A stretch of 64,000 nucleotides of DNA from Fallopia convolvulus. Taxonomy: Eukaryota > Streptophyta > Magnoliopsida > Caryophyllales > Polygonaceae. A program made the translations under genes and the position numbers. This document shows positions 32,281 to 43,638 of the stretch, piece after piece; position 1 is the first letter of the stretch, and the number at the start of each line of letters is the position of its first letter. A model generated the notes under the pieces. That model saw only the letters and a list, made by a program, of their open reading frames with translations, searched no databases and was not told where the DNA came from. The stretch lies in NCBI GenBank assembly GCA_964016875.1, contig OZ024735.1:19543981-19607980 (forward strand), written 5' to 3'.

Positions 32281-33250
32281 GTTAAATTAATTTATTATGG
32301 AATTTTGAAGTAAAAAAGGAAAGTTAGGATATTAAATTACTATTTTATATTTGTCATATTTATGGATAGAAACTTAATATTAAAAATATACTTACAGATA
32401 GAAAAACTATATAAAAAATGATTTTATATTTATCATATTTATGGATAAAAAAACTTAGCTATTTTACTCTAATATTTTAAATTAGTATTTTTATGTGTCA
32501 TACATATGGATAGAATTATTGTATTATTTCTTTGTATTGGTTAAATTTTGAATAAATTGATATGTGTAAGGATATTTCTAAAACATTATACCTATTTTAT
32601 CTACAAAAAACTATCATTTACAATATAATAAAATGTGCAAAGACAAAAATAATGAAAACTCGTACCAAATTTTCAAATTGATAATCATACCAAATTGATA
32701 ATTAAATATTAGAATATAATGGAAAAAAATTCACGATAAAGTTATTGCAATCGTTAAAATTGATTAATTTTAACTATACTTTTTGCAAATTGTTATCCAT
32801 ATAGTGTAATGTTTATAAATATTGTACGTATACTCTTGAAAAAAATTACCATACGATCAATTATGTAGTATATTTTATCTATATTATATAGATAGAAGAT
32901 AATTAAATATTACAATATAAAGATAAAAAGAATTGTAGAAATAAAAAGTAATCCAATCTCATAGTAAATTGAAAAAATATATAAATTCTTATATAATATA
33001 TTATATTTATACTATATGGATATAAGATAAATAAATATTATAATATAATGAGCATAAACAAAGATAAAAATAATGCATAGAGTTAAAAATTTATCCAATC
33101 TCATATAAAATTGATAAAAAAAATTTATTAAGTAAGGTGAGTGGATAAAATTGGAAATTCCATAAGGTTATTAAATTACATAATATATAATTTATTAAAA
33201 AAATCCTTATTAAAAATAGGTTAGCTAAGATATAAATTCATAATGATGAA
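32281..33250. repeat. Direct repeat R, paired with 26252-27275
   Basis: Matches L in the same orientation. Its left edge coincides with the truncation of the gypsy gag and its right edge with the start of Helitron-head sequence shared with 15990-16480. Confidence 0.85.
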
Positions 33251-33894
33251 TTTACCCAAAATTTAATTTTTTATAAAAAATATTCATAAGGAAAAGATAA
33301 TATAATTTTTTATAAAAATTTAATTTAGGCAAGTAATTATATAGATATTTAAATTTTTTACTTTTTGTTTTATCAAAATTTTACTTAAGATAAATTTTTT
33401 TTATATAAATAGATAAAAAGATAAAGATAAAATATTTTTTTTTATTTTTAATTAAAATTTCAATTAATGTTTTCCACATAAATAAATAGAAAGGAATTTA
33501 ATTGAAAAAAATAATAAAAATAATTTTTTTAAATATAAATTGGAGGGTAGAAAAGTTACAACTTTAACATATAGTTATAGATAGATATGGCTATTTTTAT
33601 TTCAAAGATATATATGTGATCAAGTGTACATATTTTTTCTTATCTTTTTTAATTTATCTTTTACAAATATAATAAATATAATGTCCTTTTTTTTATATTG
33701 GTCAAATTTACTAATATTATTTTATCTTTTTGTTTATTTGGGGATAAATTTTTATAAATATCATTTTATCTTTATGTTTACTTAGAGATAACTTTTTTTA
33801 TATAGTTAACTATTTAAAATTATTATTTTAATAAAGGGTGATGTGGCGCAATGTGGTGGTAAAAATTGCTCCGACTTTAGTTATTAGTAATAGA

Positions 33895-34717
33895 TAGATA
33901 TATTGATTTGTGGTGGTTCAAAGCCTACACCTCCTAATATGTGCTTTTCTCGGAGAATGATTCACTGACCCTATAGGTCATTACCCACCCCTATTTTAAG
34001 ACATTACATTTAATTGTGAAAGGAAAAAAAAGGAAAATAATACGTTTTTATTAATTCTAGATTAGCATTTAATTTACTTTTTTTTTGTCTGCTAAGCATT
34101 CAATTTAGCTTAAAAGGTGGATCCTTTGGGTTTTTTTATTGTTTAAAGTTTTTTATTGAGATTTTACTATTCAAATACTCCTAATATGAAGTCAACGAGT
34201 ACTAATAATTTTTTAAGGAAAAATATTGTTGAATTACATTCTTGTCCAAACTCAATTCGATTCAATCTTTTCATTTTTTTCACGCCTTTTTCCAAAATGG
34301 TTTAAATAAAAAAATATTTTCATAAAAATGGTATTTATTTTCTTCTTCTTCTCTTGAAATAAAAATGATTGTATTGAGAAGTAAAAAAAATTTAGACACA
34401 TATTAATAAAAAATATTAAATTAAATTAGAAAAAGGTTGAAATGGAAAGTTTTGTTACATTTGAGGGAAAAAAAGATGGAACAATATAGATTTTGTAGGA
34501 AAATTCTTTTTATTAAAAGATTTGATCAAGATTTGATGATGCAACATTGGACAACTTATTTTTACAGTTTTCATTTTAAAGATAAAATTCTAATTTTAAG
34601 GTCTTATTTTTCATTCCGCGTGACAAGTAGCAAAAATATTTTTATTTAATATTGTAACAAATAAATCATTTAAATTTGCGGATTCAAATTTTTTTAAGGT
34701 ATCATTAAACATAAGAG
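33895..34717. other. AT-rich spacer; no gene seen
   Basis: Between the Helitron head and the second ACCCG repeat. The ORF 34437-34649 has no recognisable content. Confidence 0.5.
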
Positions 34718-35108
34718 AGTATTGTCAAAAACCAACCCAACCGGCAAACCCGATCCGAACCGTCTAAAAATTTTAGGGTCAATATCCAAAAAATTGAATC
34801 TCAAACCAGAAATAAACTAAACCCGATAGACTGGAGACCCGTTAGGTTGAAACCCGAAACTCGTTAGGTTGGCCGATTTAGTATATTTATAAAATGTATA
34901 AAATTTATTTTAAAACATATAATATATTTTATTATTAAAATACAAAAAATATATATGATAATTAATTATTAATTTTTAATTAATTTTTTTTTAATATTTA
35001 TAAAAATTATGATATTTTTTATCGACTGGTCAACACGACCCGTCCGAAAATCCGCAATGACTCGATCCGATTTAACCTGTGACTCGTAACAACCCGAACT
35101 CGATATTT
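34718..35108 (+). repeat. ACCCG-rich dispersed repeat, copy 2
   Basis: Begins near GTATTGTCAAAAACCAACCC, mirrors copy 1 through the AT-rich centre (GGCCGATTTAGTATATTTA shared with slight changes), and ends near GTAACAACCCGAACTCG. Confidence 0.75.
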
Positions 35109-35424
35109 TTTCTTCTAAATATCTTTATTTTTTATACTTCAATCACAAATTTCGTATTTACTCATGAGTCAAACTCTACATTTTCATATATAAAGGTTAT
35201 CGTAATAATATCAAATAAAATCACCTGAATTTTTACATTCAACCAAACAAAATGTAATGATCTTAATTATTGTAACAATTTAATTTTAACCAAACATATT
35301 TTTTAAATTCACGTGATTTATAATACACGTGAAATAAATTCATATTAATTAAGTTCTTATGAATTGTACTTCCTGTATTCAACCAAACGAGCACTCTGTC
35401 GATTGTTAGAAACATATAATTGTA

Positions 35425-36314
35425 CTAGTTGTACCCGTCGTACAATGTACGACTATGATTCGGTATTTTATGGACATTATAAATAGGATATTAATAAATA
35501 AAAATATAATATAAGTAATTTATTGTTCGTTGAATGTATAATTTTGTTAATCAATATAAATGATTAAATTTAATGTTGAAAATGAAGATATATTATTAAG
35601 ATAAAATAATTATATTTCTCCTTTTCCTTGATGATATTTTATATATATTTAATTAGAAAAAGAAGATAAAAATATGAATAAAAAAATTTATATATTCAAA
35701 TATGGAAGAGAGAAGAATTTTCAAAATAATAGTTGACTTAATAAATAAGATATAATAAAGTATGAAAGACAAAGATAATTTAATTATATAAAATATTTAA
35801 AATTTAATTAATTTTATTTAAGATGGGACCAAACTCATTTTTTGGTTAGATAAAGTAAATATTAGATAAGATTAAATATTATTTTATTCAAATTTTATTA
35901 CTTTCCATGTACGTAAATTTAGAGATTATCAAATATTTCAATATATCTATATTTCAATATTTTATTGTCAATTTTTATTAATTTTAAACATTATAAATAT
36001 TTATCCTGAATTTTTTATTATAAAAAAATCAATATATATCTAGAAATAAATTCGTCAAAATATATATGCTAAGATATTTATTTTAAAATATTTTATCTTT
36101 AATTTTAAATACTTGTATAAGAAAGATTTCAAAAGATCTTGTTATACTAAATAGATATTTGTTTGATGTTAGAGATAAATTTAAATAGTTAAAAAAGAAT
36201 TTAATAGAAAGAAGTTATAATAATAAAAATTGATATTATATTTTTTAAATATGAGGTGGGGCCAGAATCGTTCCGGTGGCTCGAAAAGGTATAACTTTAA
36301 TATATAGTTATAGA
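35425..36314 (-). mobile_element. Helitron, non-autonomous, 890 bp, minus strand
   Basis: The 5' end (minus strand) is TCTATAACTATATATTAAAG, preceded by A. It runs on to GAGCCACCGGAACGATTC, colinear with the inner head at 15967. The 3' end has a perfect 7-bp hairpin GTCGTAC-ATT-GTACGAC (35437-35453), then GGGTACAACTAG followed by T. Both ends obey Helitron rules (TC...CTAG between A and T). No coding capacity. This single-headed copy is the cleanest member of the family in the window. Confidence 0.8.
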
Positions 36315-36411
36315 TTTGAGGTTTCAAAGTTATATCTTAACATATCATTCAACATAAAATATCATTAAGTATTATGGATATAGGATATTCAATGTACGTT
36401 TTAGAAATATA

Positions 36412-36445
36412 CTAGTTTAGGACCTGTGCTTTGTGTATGGGCTTT
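36412..36445 (-). mobile_element. Candidate Helitron 3' terminus
   Basis: Minus-strand GCACAGGTCCTAAACTAG followed by T. The preceding hairpin is decayed. No matching 5' head was identified. Confidence 0.35.
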
Positions 36446-37482
36446 TTTAAATAAATATTGGACTATTATTTTAAATAATATGTACATCATTAGATGTATA
36501 TAATTAAAAAATAAATTAAATCAAGAAAATTGTAAGTTTGTTATAATGACTTTTTTATGTTATATATGATTTTTGAACAAAGTAATTTATGGATTTATTA
36601 GGAATATAAAAAAATGAGCTACTCTTATTAGCTTAATCACACAAACACAAAATTTTAAATTAGAATGAAAATGAACTTGAAATTTTCTTAAGATACAAAT
36701 TTAAGTATTATATAATATTTTAATAATCTTAAATATATAAGTCGCCACTATTTGACCCGTTTGATCAACCTGGCCATGCAAAAAAACACCTACAATGACC
36801 ATTCTCAATTGATCCGTAAATTGTAACAATCTAAATTGGTATTCAATCCAAACTTGAAATGACGAAAGTGGGATGATTATTAATATTGATTATTATGTTT
36901 GAAATTGTAACAATCGAATTTGGCCAAAAGTATTTTAGGTTTAGAGATATATATTGATTATTATGTTTGAAATTTGGATTTAATTATAATATAAACATAA
37001 ATTAAATAACATCATTAAAAACAAATGTATAAATCATATTTTAAATCATTTTAAAATGATTATTAATATTTAATTTATAATATTAAATCATATATACAAA
37101 TTTATATAAGTGTATAAATCATATTTTATTATTATAGATCTATATAAGGTACGGGTATATAAACTAGTTTTATACTATTTAATTATAAAAATATTCTAAA
37201 TTGGATTTTATTATAATTTTTATTTTAAATATATTAAAAAATTTATTTGACATTTTTATTTATGATTATAGTATGTATTGTTTTACTTCGTACTAGTTCG
37301 ATAATTTGAAATTTTTAATATTTTTTATAGTGATAAGACTGGTTTAAGTTTCAAAAAATATAGTGTGCTTAATCTACAATATAATTATTGTAACACTTTT
37401 TTTAAGTCATAAATAATTAAATTTAGTTTTATTATTTTTATTTATGTAATTACTATTTAATCTCTTTAAAATCAATTATTCG

Positions 37483-37870
37483 ATCATGGATGAGTACACC
37501 TTCAATCGGGTCGGTCAGGTCGGGTTCGTGTCGTAATCGGTCACGGATCAAATCGGGTCGAGTCGTTGCGTGTTTTCGGGCGAGTCGGGTCGACCCAACA
37601 AGTAAAGTAAATCGAATTTTTTACAATTATTAAACTATTATTTTATTTAAATAATAATATTTAATAATAACCTATTCTTTTATATATTTTAATAATAAAA
37701 TATTATCTGAAAATATAACAAATCGGGTCAACCTAATTGGTTTTCGACTTTTCAGGTTTCAACCCAACGGATGTCGGGTTTATTGTGTTCGGTTTATTTT
37801 GATATTCGGGTGCAAATTTTCGGACAGTTCGAGTCTGATTTGCAAGTCGGATCGACTTTTGACAGCTCCA
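37483..37870 (-). repeat. ACCCG-rich dispersed repeat, copy 3
   Basis: Inverse orientation relative to copies 1 and 2. Its start, on the minus strand at 37870, reads GAGCTGTCAAAAGTCGA. It lies inside the block that ends at the plus-strand Helitron terminus at 38248. Confidence 0.75.
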
Positions 37871-38219
37871 TGAATGAGCCATACGCTGATACGCATACGT
37901 ATACTCGTAAACATATATTTTATTCCAATGTATAATCTTGAATTTAGTATATAAAATATAAGTACATTTAGTAATTTTTAGTTTTTCAAGGAACGAATTT
38001 TTTTTTATCAAAGTTTTAAGATTTTTATTTATTATATCATCTATTTTGTGTACTGGAATTTTGATTATTACGGAGTATATTTTAATAAAGAGTAAGATCT
38101 GATTTGTCCAATTTAATTCCCCCTCCCCCTAATACTCATTTACCAAGTACAGTATTAATCTTTTATTACAGTACTTATTACAGTAGTTTTTAATTTTTCA
38201 ATGTTTATTAAAAATGAAT

Positions 38220-38248
38220 GTGGGTCACTGACCCACCGGGTCATCTAA
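38220..38248 (+). mobile_element. Candidate Helitron 3' terminus, plus strand
   Basis: GTGGGTCACTGACCCAC is a near-perfect hairpin (38220-38236), followed by CGGGTCATCTAA and then T. CTAA fits CTRR. A decayed relative (TTCACTGACCCTATAGGTCA) occurs at 33960. The 5' end was not found. Confidence 0.5.
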
Positions 38249-38500
38249 TTAAATTCCGCTTTTCCCCTATAGTAAAAGTAATAGAGGATATTAATGGGCC
38301 TTCGAATTCATCAAGGCAATATTCCATTTTCACTTTCAGTGTGTATAAATAATGGTGATTGTTTCAAGAAAGAGCTAATCCCCACTCAATTAAAGAGTAA
38401 GTTGTGCATCAATTTTATTTTAAAAAATACTCACTAAGGAGGAGCTAATCCCCACTAAATTAAAGAGGAGAGGTCTTGTGTATGATCTTAATATCCATTT
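38249..38500. repeat. Repeated word GAGCTAATCCCCACTNAATTAAAGAG
   Basis: AGCTAATCCCCACTCAATTA occurs near 38373 and again, with one change, near 38442, about 70 bp apart. Nothing else is seen in this interval. Confidence 0.6.
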
Positions 38501-38519
38501 GTTGCCCATCCTACATAAA

Positions 38520-38756
38520 GCCACAATGGCAACCAGACATGAAAATCAAAGCTTTTACTAATCTTAATATCCATTTTTTATTCATATGAAATAAAAAATG
38601 ATTCAGTCTTCTCCTGGAGACATATTCAAAGATTAGAAGTTTATCTCTGCCATATAAGCAAACACCATGACCAAGAAGCTCAACAACATTAGTGTGTTGA
38701 TGTGTGGCTTTAAGGAGCTCATCATTTAAGGTAGGGAAATTAAACATGAAGTGCAT
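38520..38756 (-). pseudogene. Receptor-like kinase fragment (kinase N-lobe)
   Basis: The minus-strand frame encodes NDELLKATHQHTNVVELLGH followed by DKLLIFEYVSRRRLNHFLFH. This fits the alpha-C to hinge segment of plant receptor-like kinases (usually E-LL--LQH-NVV-LLG, then EKLL-YEYV-N-SL--FLF). The catalytic loop, activation segment and extracellular part are absent. About 60 of the roughly 300 residues of a kinase domain remain, so it is a non-functional piece. It is the last of four same-strand gene fragments. Confidence 0.6.
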
Positions 38757-39605
38757 GAGAGGTATTTATAATACCTAAAATATTATGAGCTGAAAATCAC
38801 AAGTGATACAGTGCAATCAAATTAACAAAGGCTTTTATTCTAAACATCTTCAGATTCAAAGCTATCTCTGAAAAATGCAGCAGAGATGTTCAATATGCAG
38901 CAGAAATATTTGACAAGAGTTACAATGTGGAGTTTATCATTTTAGATGTGATGATGAGCAAAAAGGCACCATTGGAAGATGGAAGCACTGTAATGAAGCT
39001 GATTTGGGTTTCCAGCACGAAAAATAAAAATAAAAATTGCCTCTACTCCTAAAAGAAGGAAAATAGGAAGATATGAAGCACAAAGTAACAAGAATTTTCA
39101 TTAAAAAGGAGAAATAGATAAGAGGGCCAAGGGAAGAAGAATCCTAGAAGTATAAGTAGAGCATTTATCTACTTTGCCATAGATGCAAGTAGTATACTAC
39201 AGTTATATTGTTTAATGATGGTCTCTCATGATAGATTACACCCCTTTTCTATGCTTTCCCATAGTGAATGTGGACTTAATACTATTGACTATGGTTGAGG
39301 TTTTAGATAAATTAAGAAACAATAAAAATTTGAGAAATAAGAGGCCTTTCAAAAAGAGTTCATCACCAATGCTTACTTTACCAGTCAAGCTCACTACTGT
39401 ATATTAGTCAGATTGTTGCTGATTGATTAAGGAAATAAACAGTACACCAGTGAAAGGAAGCCACTATATGGCAGAATAAAGCAAAGATTCTTGTCATTCC
39501 TATAAATCCCAAATTAAAGAATGTACAAAGACAAAATCACTGAATATATAACACTCACACCTTCCTAAAGGTACGATTTACCAGTGCATCATCTAAAAAT
39601 CCACA
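38757..39605. other. No exon recognised
   Basis: Spacer between the kinase fragment and the unknown ORF at 39606; no motif seen on either strand. Confidence 0.45.
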
Positions 39606-39959
39606 CTAAAAGAGAGCTAAGACGATATGAGAAGCACAAAAGAGCTTTTGGATATAAGCCATTTCATGGCAAAATTCAGGACACACCCACTTTATAAACC
39701 TGAAAAATGCATTTTTTTTGTGTTTAAAATTCACAAAGTTGAGATCAGGGATACAAAGAAATTGACAAAGCCTAGAAATCCGAAAATTAGCAAAATACCT
39801 AATTTTAGAGTGCTCTCTCTGATCATCAAGCGAGCCCAGTACTGAGTTCAACCCATTGGTGTTGATGGTGGTTGGAGTGGAGGCGCCAAAGGTGATGAGG
39901 AACTCGCGTCTGCCTCCACCAAGACCCCTCGTCGCAAGATAATCTGGATAGAAGTGCAT
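39606..39959 (-). pseudogene. Possible exon fragment, unknown protein
   Basis: The minus-strand frame gives a GC-richer stretch (39800-39950) encoding RGLGGGRREFLITFGASTPT and ending VLGSLDDQREHSKIR beside a GTATTTT-like donor. Base composition fits an exon, but I do not recognise it. It could be part of the neighbouring coiled-coil-like gene or a further captured piece. Confidence 0.25.
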
Positions 39960-39999
39960 ATAAAGAGAATCATTGTTTTAGAATATTAGAAAATTGCCT

Positions 40000-40751
40000 T
40001 CATGAATAGTACATTCTGTTGTGCCTTTTCGGCCGGTCTATTTGCAGCCCAGTGACATGTTCTTGAGCCTTCATAAAATCTGATGTCATTTCTTCTACCC
40101 TAAATTGGAAAATACAAAGAAGAAAATGATAAATGATTAGATAGAAAAAAGTATAATGAAGAGAAAAAAGAGTATAATGCAACCTTTTACAAACATGACA
40201 GAATATAAAAAAGATACTTAACAAATGGTCAAATTTGCACATTCGGTGACAATCATGTAGTCCTTGACACAATAGATACTCCCTCCTGTTAGCTATTTTA
40301 GCCTATTTTCAGCAAAACTATACATTTAAAGGACTACCAACTAAAAGAATACAGGAAGTAGATAGTAAATGGCATAAGAAGGGAGATGTTAACCTCCAAA
40401 AGAACTTTATCTCGGTCTGCAATAGCAACAACAATACCTTCCTGGAAAAATTTAAGCTGGTTCTCAGCTTCCATTTTCTGTCAAGATTAATAAACATAAG
40501 TAAGCAATTCAAGGAGTTTAACACTTTCTTGAAGAAGATATACGAACATGAGTAAAACCTAAGATAGCTAAGATGAGTAAAACCTTGTATTCGGCTAGAA
40601 TGAAAAGATATTGTTGCTTCAGCTCATCCATAGTGGGATATTTTGATGCTGCCTCAATCAACAAACAAAATCCAAACATCAAATAAAGTAAGCTATTAAT
40701 AGATGAACTTGAAGAAAAGTTTTGTTGAGTAAGCTTACCTTGACTCGTCAT
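40000..40751 (-). pseudogene. First exons of an unidentified coiled-coil-like protein
   Basis: A splice model on the minus strand gives ATGACGAGTCAAG (40751-40739), then 40648-40584 (SKYPTMDELKQQYLFILAEY) and 40477-40394 (KMEAENQLKFFQEGIVVAIA, then DRDKVLLE). All have GT-AG introns and keep frame. A further exon from 40099 encodes VEEMTSDFMKAQEHVTGLQ in a frame that does not join cleanly, then stops. The charged, leucine-spaced composition suggests a coiled coil. The fragment starts at its own ATG but is cut after about 110 residues. I do not recognise the family. Confidence 0.45.
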
Positions 40752-40923
40752 CGACTCATCGTTGACCTCTCCTCTCTATGAAGAAGAAAGAATCTGGCAG
40801 AGATTTAACCCTATTCAGATGGACATTAGAGAACCAAGAGCAATTTCAATTTTTTACTATTGACCGAAGTTCAATACATGACATATCAGGAAACAGTTAT
40901 TTTACTATAAAAATCAAAAATAC

Positions 40924-42359
40924 CAATGGAAAATATGTCTCTCCTCCCTCAACGTTATCAGTTAAGTACATCAGCATTGTTGCTATCCTTTGGCCACCAC
41001 GTTTTCCGTTGAACTATAATGAGAAATAAAATAAAAACCTTGTTCAGGAGCAGAAGGAATTAGGTGGTCAATATAAGTAAAATGCAAGAAATCTTGAGCA
41101 CGTTGAAGATATGAAACTATTTTTAGGGTAAGTTTGAATAAAGAGAACTCACTGAATCAGACAAATAGTCATGAGGAGGTCGATAATATTGATTTGGTTC
41201 ATACCTGTACATCTGCACGGGTTAGCTTTATTATAAAATAGTTAATTTTACTTTATCCAAACATAGGTCTTTTCACTGAAAAATCTCATAAACCTACCTC
41301 AAAACTTGAATAAGCTCACCATTTTCAAGTGGTATTTGAGAATAGACAGAAATTCTCTTCTCAATTGCCTGTTAGGAATAAGAGAGGGCATATTTAATAC
41401 CAAAATGCAAACCCACCTATGCGAATGAGAAATTAAACAAACATAATTCTGATGTAAGGTTGCATCTAATTACAATTGATGGTAGTCAAGGTTGAATGTC
41501 ACCACTGGTGTGGTGTCAGTCACAAGAGTGGAATGTTACAATGATAACTAACAGGACAGTTTATAGAGAGAGAAAATAGTATTAAGGTAGCAAAGGCTGG
41601 CTACTTCTCTTTGAGGTTTCACTTCTTTTCATAATACTCCATATGAATTTCAAGAAACGCATCGCTTGAATGTTTTGGTACATTTATACCAATATTGGCC
41701 AGTTCATCCCATAGTTCAATGTTTTCAGGCACATTGGATGCATTTTTTCTTTGAAGAAAGATGCACAATACTAATCAATAATCAAATTGAAGAGCCCAAA
41801 CAAAAGCTTCTAAGTGGTTTAGCATAAAGTATATGCAACAGCAGACATCATTCATAAATGGATTGGAAAAATATAAAGTGCAAGCTTCAATCAAATGAAT
41901 TGGTAAAAATGATGCTTTCTGACATCAAAATAAAAGATAAATGAGCCATAGGATGTCAAAGGATGTACCAAAAGATTCATGGCTTTTGGTAATAGGGCAT
42001 GGAGCACAGATGGTTCATCCCTTCTACCTTCTACCAGCACTACTTTTTCTTTTACACATCATGAGTCAATGACCAAGAATATATCATAGCATTTTCTTGA
42101 AAGATAATATTCTCCACAAATATGGTAGAATAAATGTTAATATATAGTCTTATGGGGATGAATTCATGAGGCATGTGTTTCAAATGTCTGTGTAACTGGC
42201 TATAATCTAAAGCATACATATGCAATTTGAACTTTTGTGTTAGGGAACCATGGCATAGAAGATAAGTGATGACCAAAAATTAACCTGTATCATGGGGTAC
42301 TTCTTCTCCTCTGAATTTAAAAACATGTCTGAGCTTGTCCTAACTTCGCTTTTAACTCC
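40924..42359 (-). pseudogene. Prolyl 4-hydroxylase fragment, four consecutive exons
   Basis: Exons on the minus strand are 42359-42285 (GVKSEVRTSSDMFLNSEEKK...), 41368-41298 (AIEKRISVYSQIPLENGELI...), 41204-41153 (YEPNQYYRPPHDYLSDS) and 41013-40924 (FNGKRGGQRIATMLMYLTDN, then VEGGETYFPL). All have GT-AG introns and correct phases. This is the middle of a plant P4H, an Fe(II)/2-oxoglutarate dioxygenase that hydroxylates proline in secretory-pathway proteins. The N-terminal anchor and the C-terminal half with the second iron histidine and the lysine that binds 2-oxoglutarate are missing. The first histidine of the HxD iron motif is proline here (PPHDY, expected PHHDY). It is therefore inactive on two counts. 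Confidence 0.9.
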
Positions 42360-42440
42360 CTTCATGTCAACACAGACCATGATTAGGTAGCACGTATTGT
42401 AAATATTGTGAAAGAAACATTCATCATATTGTACATACAT

Positions 42441-43638
42441 GGCAAAACATTACCCATTAAAATAAACATTGATGAAATCTGCATTCTTTCGATCTTATGT
42501 CGAGAAACAAATGGATTACTCATTCTGCTCCCACATCGATTTTGTAAAAGTGGAAACAGTATTCAAGGGTTTCATATGTGCTAAAAAGAGGTATAATGAG
42601 AATATCATTATGGTTTGAACATGTTGTTTGACAAGGATAAAGAAAATGATCACTGAGGGCAATATAACTACAAACAAAAATAGAGTGGAAGGTAAAGATA
42701 TCATGTCTCCTAGTAAAGGCTACTCCAGTCTCCAGGTCAAATTGCTTTGCTCTTTAATGTTACGTAATGATTATAACAAATAATAAGCAGCAATTTCATT
42801 GTCAATCAAATGGAAAAGAAGCTTGGGGAGAGACAGGATTACCAAAAGGCTCTATACCAACTCTCGGATGGCTCCACGGCCTGTTTGGAAGGGATGATGG
42901 ATGAAAGGACAGTAAACAAAGTGACAGCTTTCTTAACAAAAGCCTGACTGACTCTTAATTTGTTTGACAACCAGAAAACGACAATTGAGAGCATTTGGGA
43001 GACCAACTTTTGGGCAAAAACAACTAAGCTTATTAACAGATTCAGATTGGAGGCTAGTTGAATAACATGACTTTTGGGGTCATTCAGATTATAAGCTAAT
43101 TTAATCAAATACTTCCATAGTGATACCTACAATAGCTTAACAAAACAAATATTGACTAAGAGCTAACAAGCAACTTATTAGCTAGTTACAAATCCTTCAT
43201 AATTACTTGCGAATAGACCCTAAGCCTGGTTGGGCCCCAATAAAAAAAATACCACTCAGCTACTTCAAAAAGGGGATTCTGATATAGTATCCATGGCATT
43301 CATTCTTCATGCTTACTTATAACGTACTTCTCAACAACAAAGAAACAATGGTCAAAACCCTAAAAACAGAGAAAGCTTATGAACTACATCAAAGCTGATT
43401 AAATTGCTTCAGCCTCCATACATAAAAATACAGGTTAATAATCCCTAGAATCTTTGGACTTTTACCTAGCAGCAAAAGAAAAAGAAAGCGATAAGAAAAA
43501 AATATAGTTAAGCTGATAAACAAAAGATGAGAAAACTCCATAGAAGCTATATGGTGCTGGACAGAGCATAGAAGTCCTTGGTGATACGGAGGTGTTATAA
43601 TACTAGAATGATTCAGTGTTACTTGTAGGGAAGCATAC
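42441..43638. other. Spacer between the P4H and DA1-like fragments
   Basis: No exon of either gene, or of another, was recognised. The DA1-like exon that should follow 43639 is not in this interval. Confidence 0.5.

Larger units (their letters stand above)
27316..33894 (-). mobile_element. Candidate composite Helitron carrying a Ty3/gypsy fragment
   Basis: Minus-strand 5' heads occur at 33894 (TCTATTACTAATAACTAAAG) and 33581 (TCTATAACTATATGTTAAAG), each preceded by A; they match the plus-strand Helitron at 15626. A canonical minus-strand 3' end lies at 27316: hairpin CGGGC-AAG-GCCCG (27329-27341), then a tail ending CTAG followed by T. If these are the two ends of one element, it is 6.6 kb and contains repeat R, a gag-LTR-polypurine gypsy fragment and an ACCCG repeat. 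The 3' hairpin differs from that of the 15626 element, so the pairing of the ends is an inference. Confidence 0.4.

Noticed and set aside
33955..33985. Second plus-strand Helitron 3' end (TTCACTGACCCTATAGGTCATTA)
   Set aside because: Resembles the terminus at 38248, but the hairpin and the CTRR end are gone.
37150..37172. Helitron 3' end at GGTACGGGTATATAAACTAGT
   Set aside because: Ends in CTAG-T but has no hairpin before it; too weak to call.
38840..39050. Plus-strand exon encoding FIILDVMMSKKAPLEDGS
   Set aside because: Loosely response-regulator-like by eye, but no supporting motif or splice sites; not called.
40272..40365. Stowaway MITE starting TACTCCCTCCTGTTAGC
   Set aside because: The left end is Stowaway-like, but the right end (TACAGGAAGTAGAT) pairs poorly; possible relic only.
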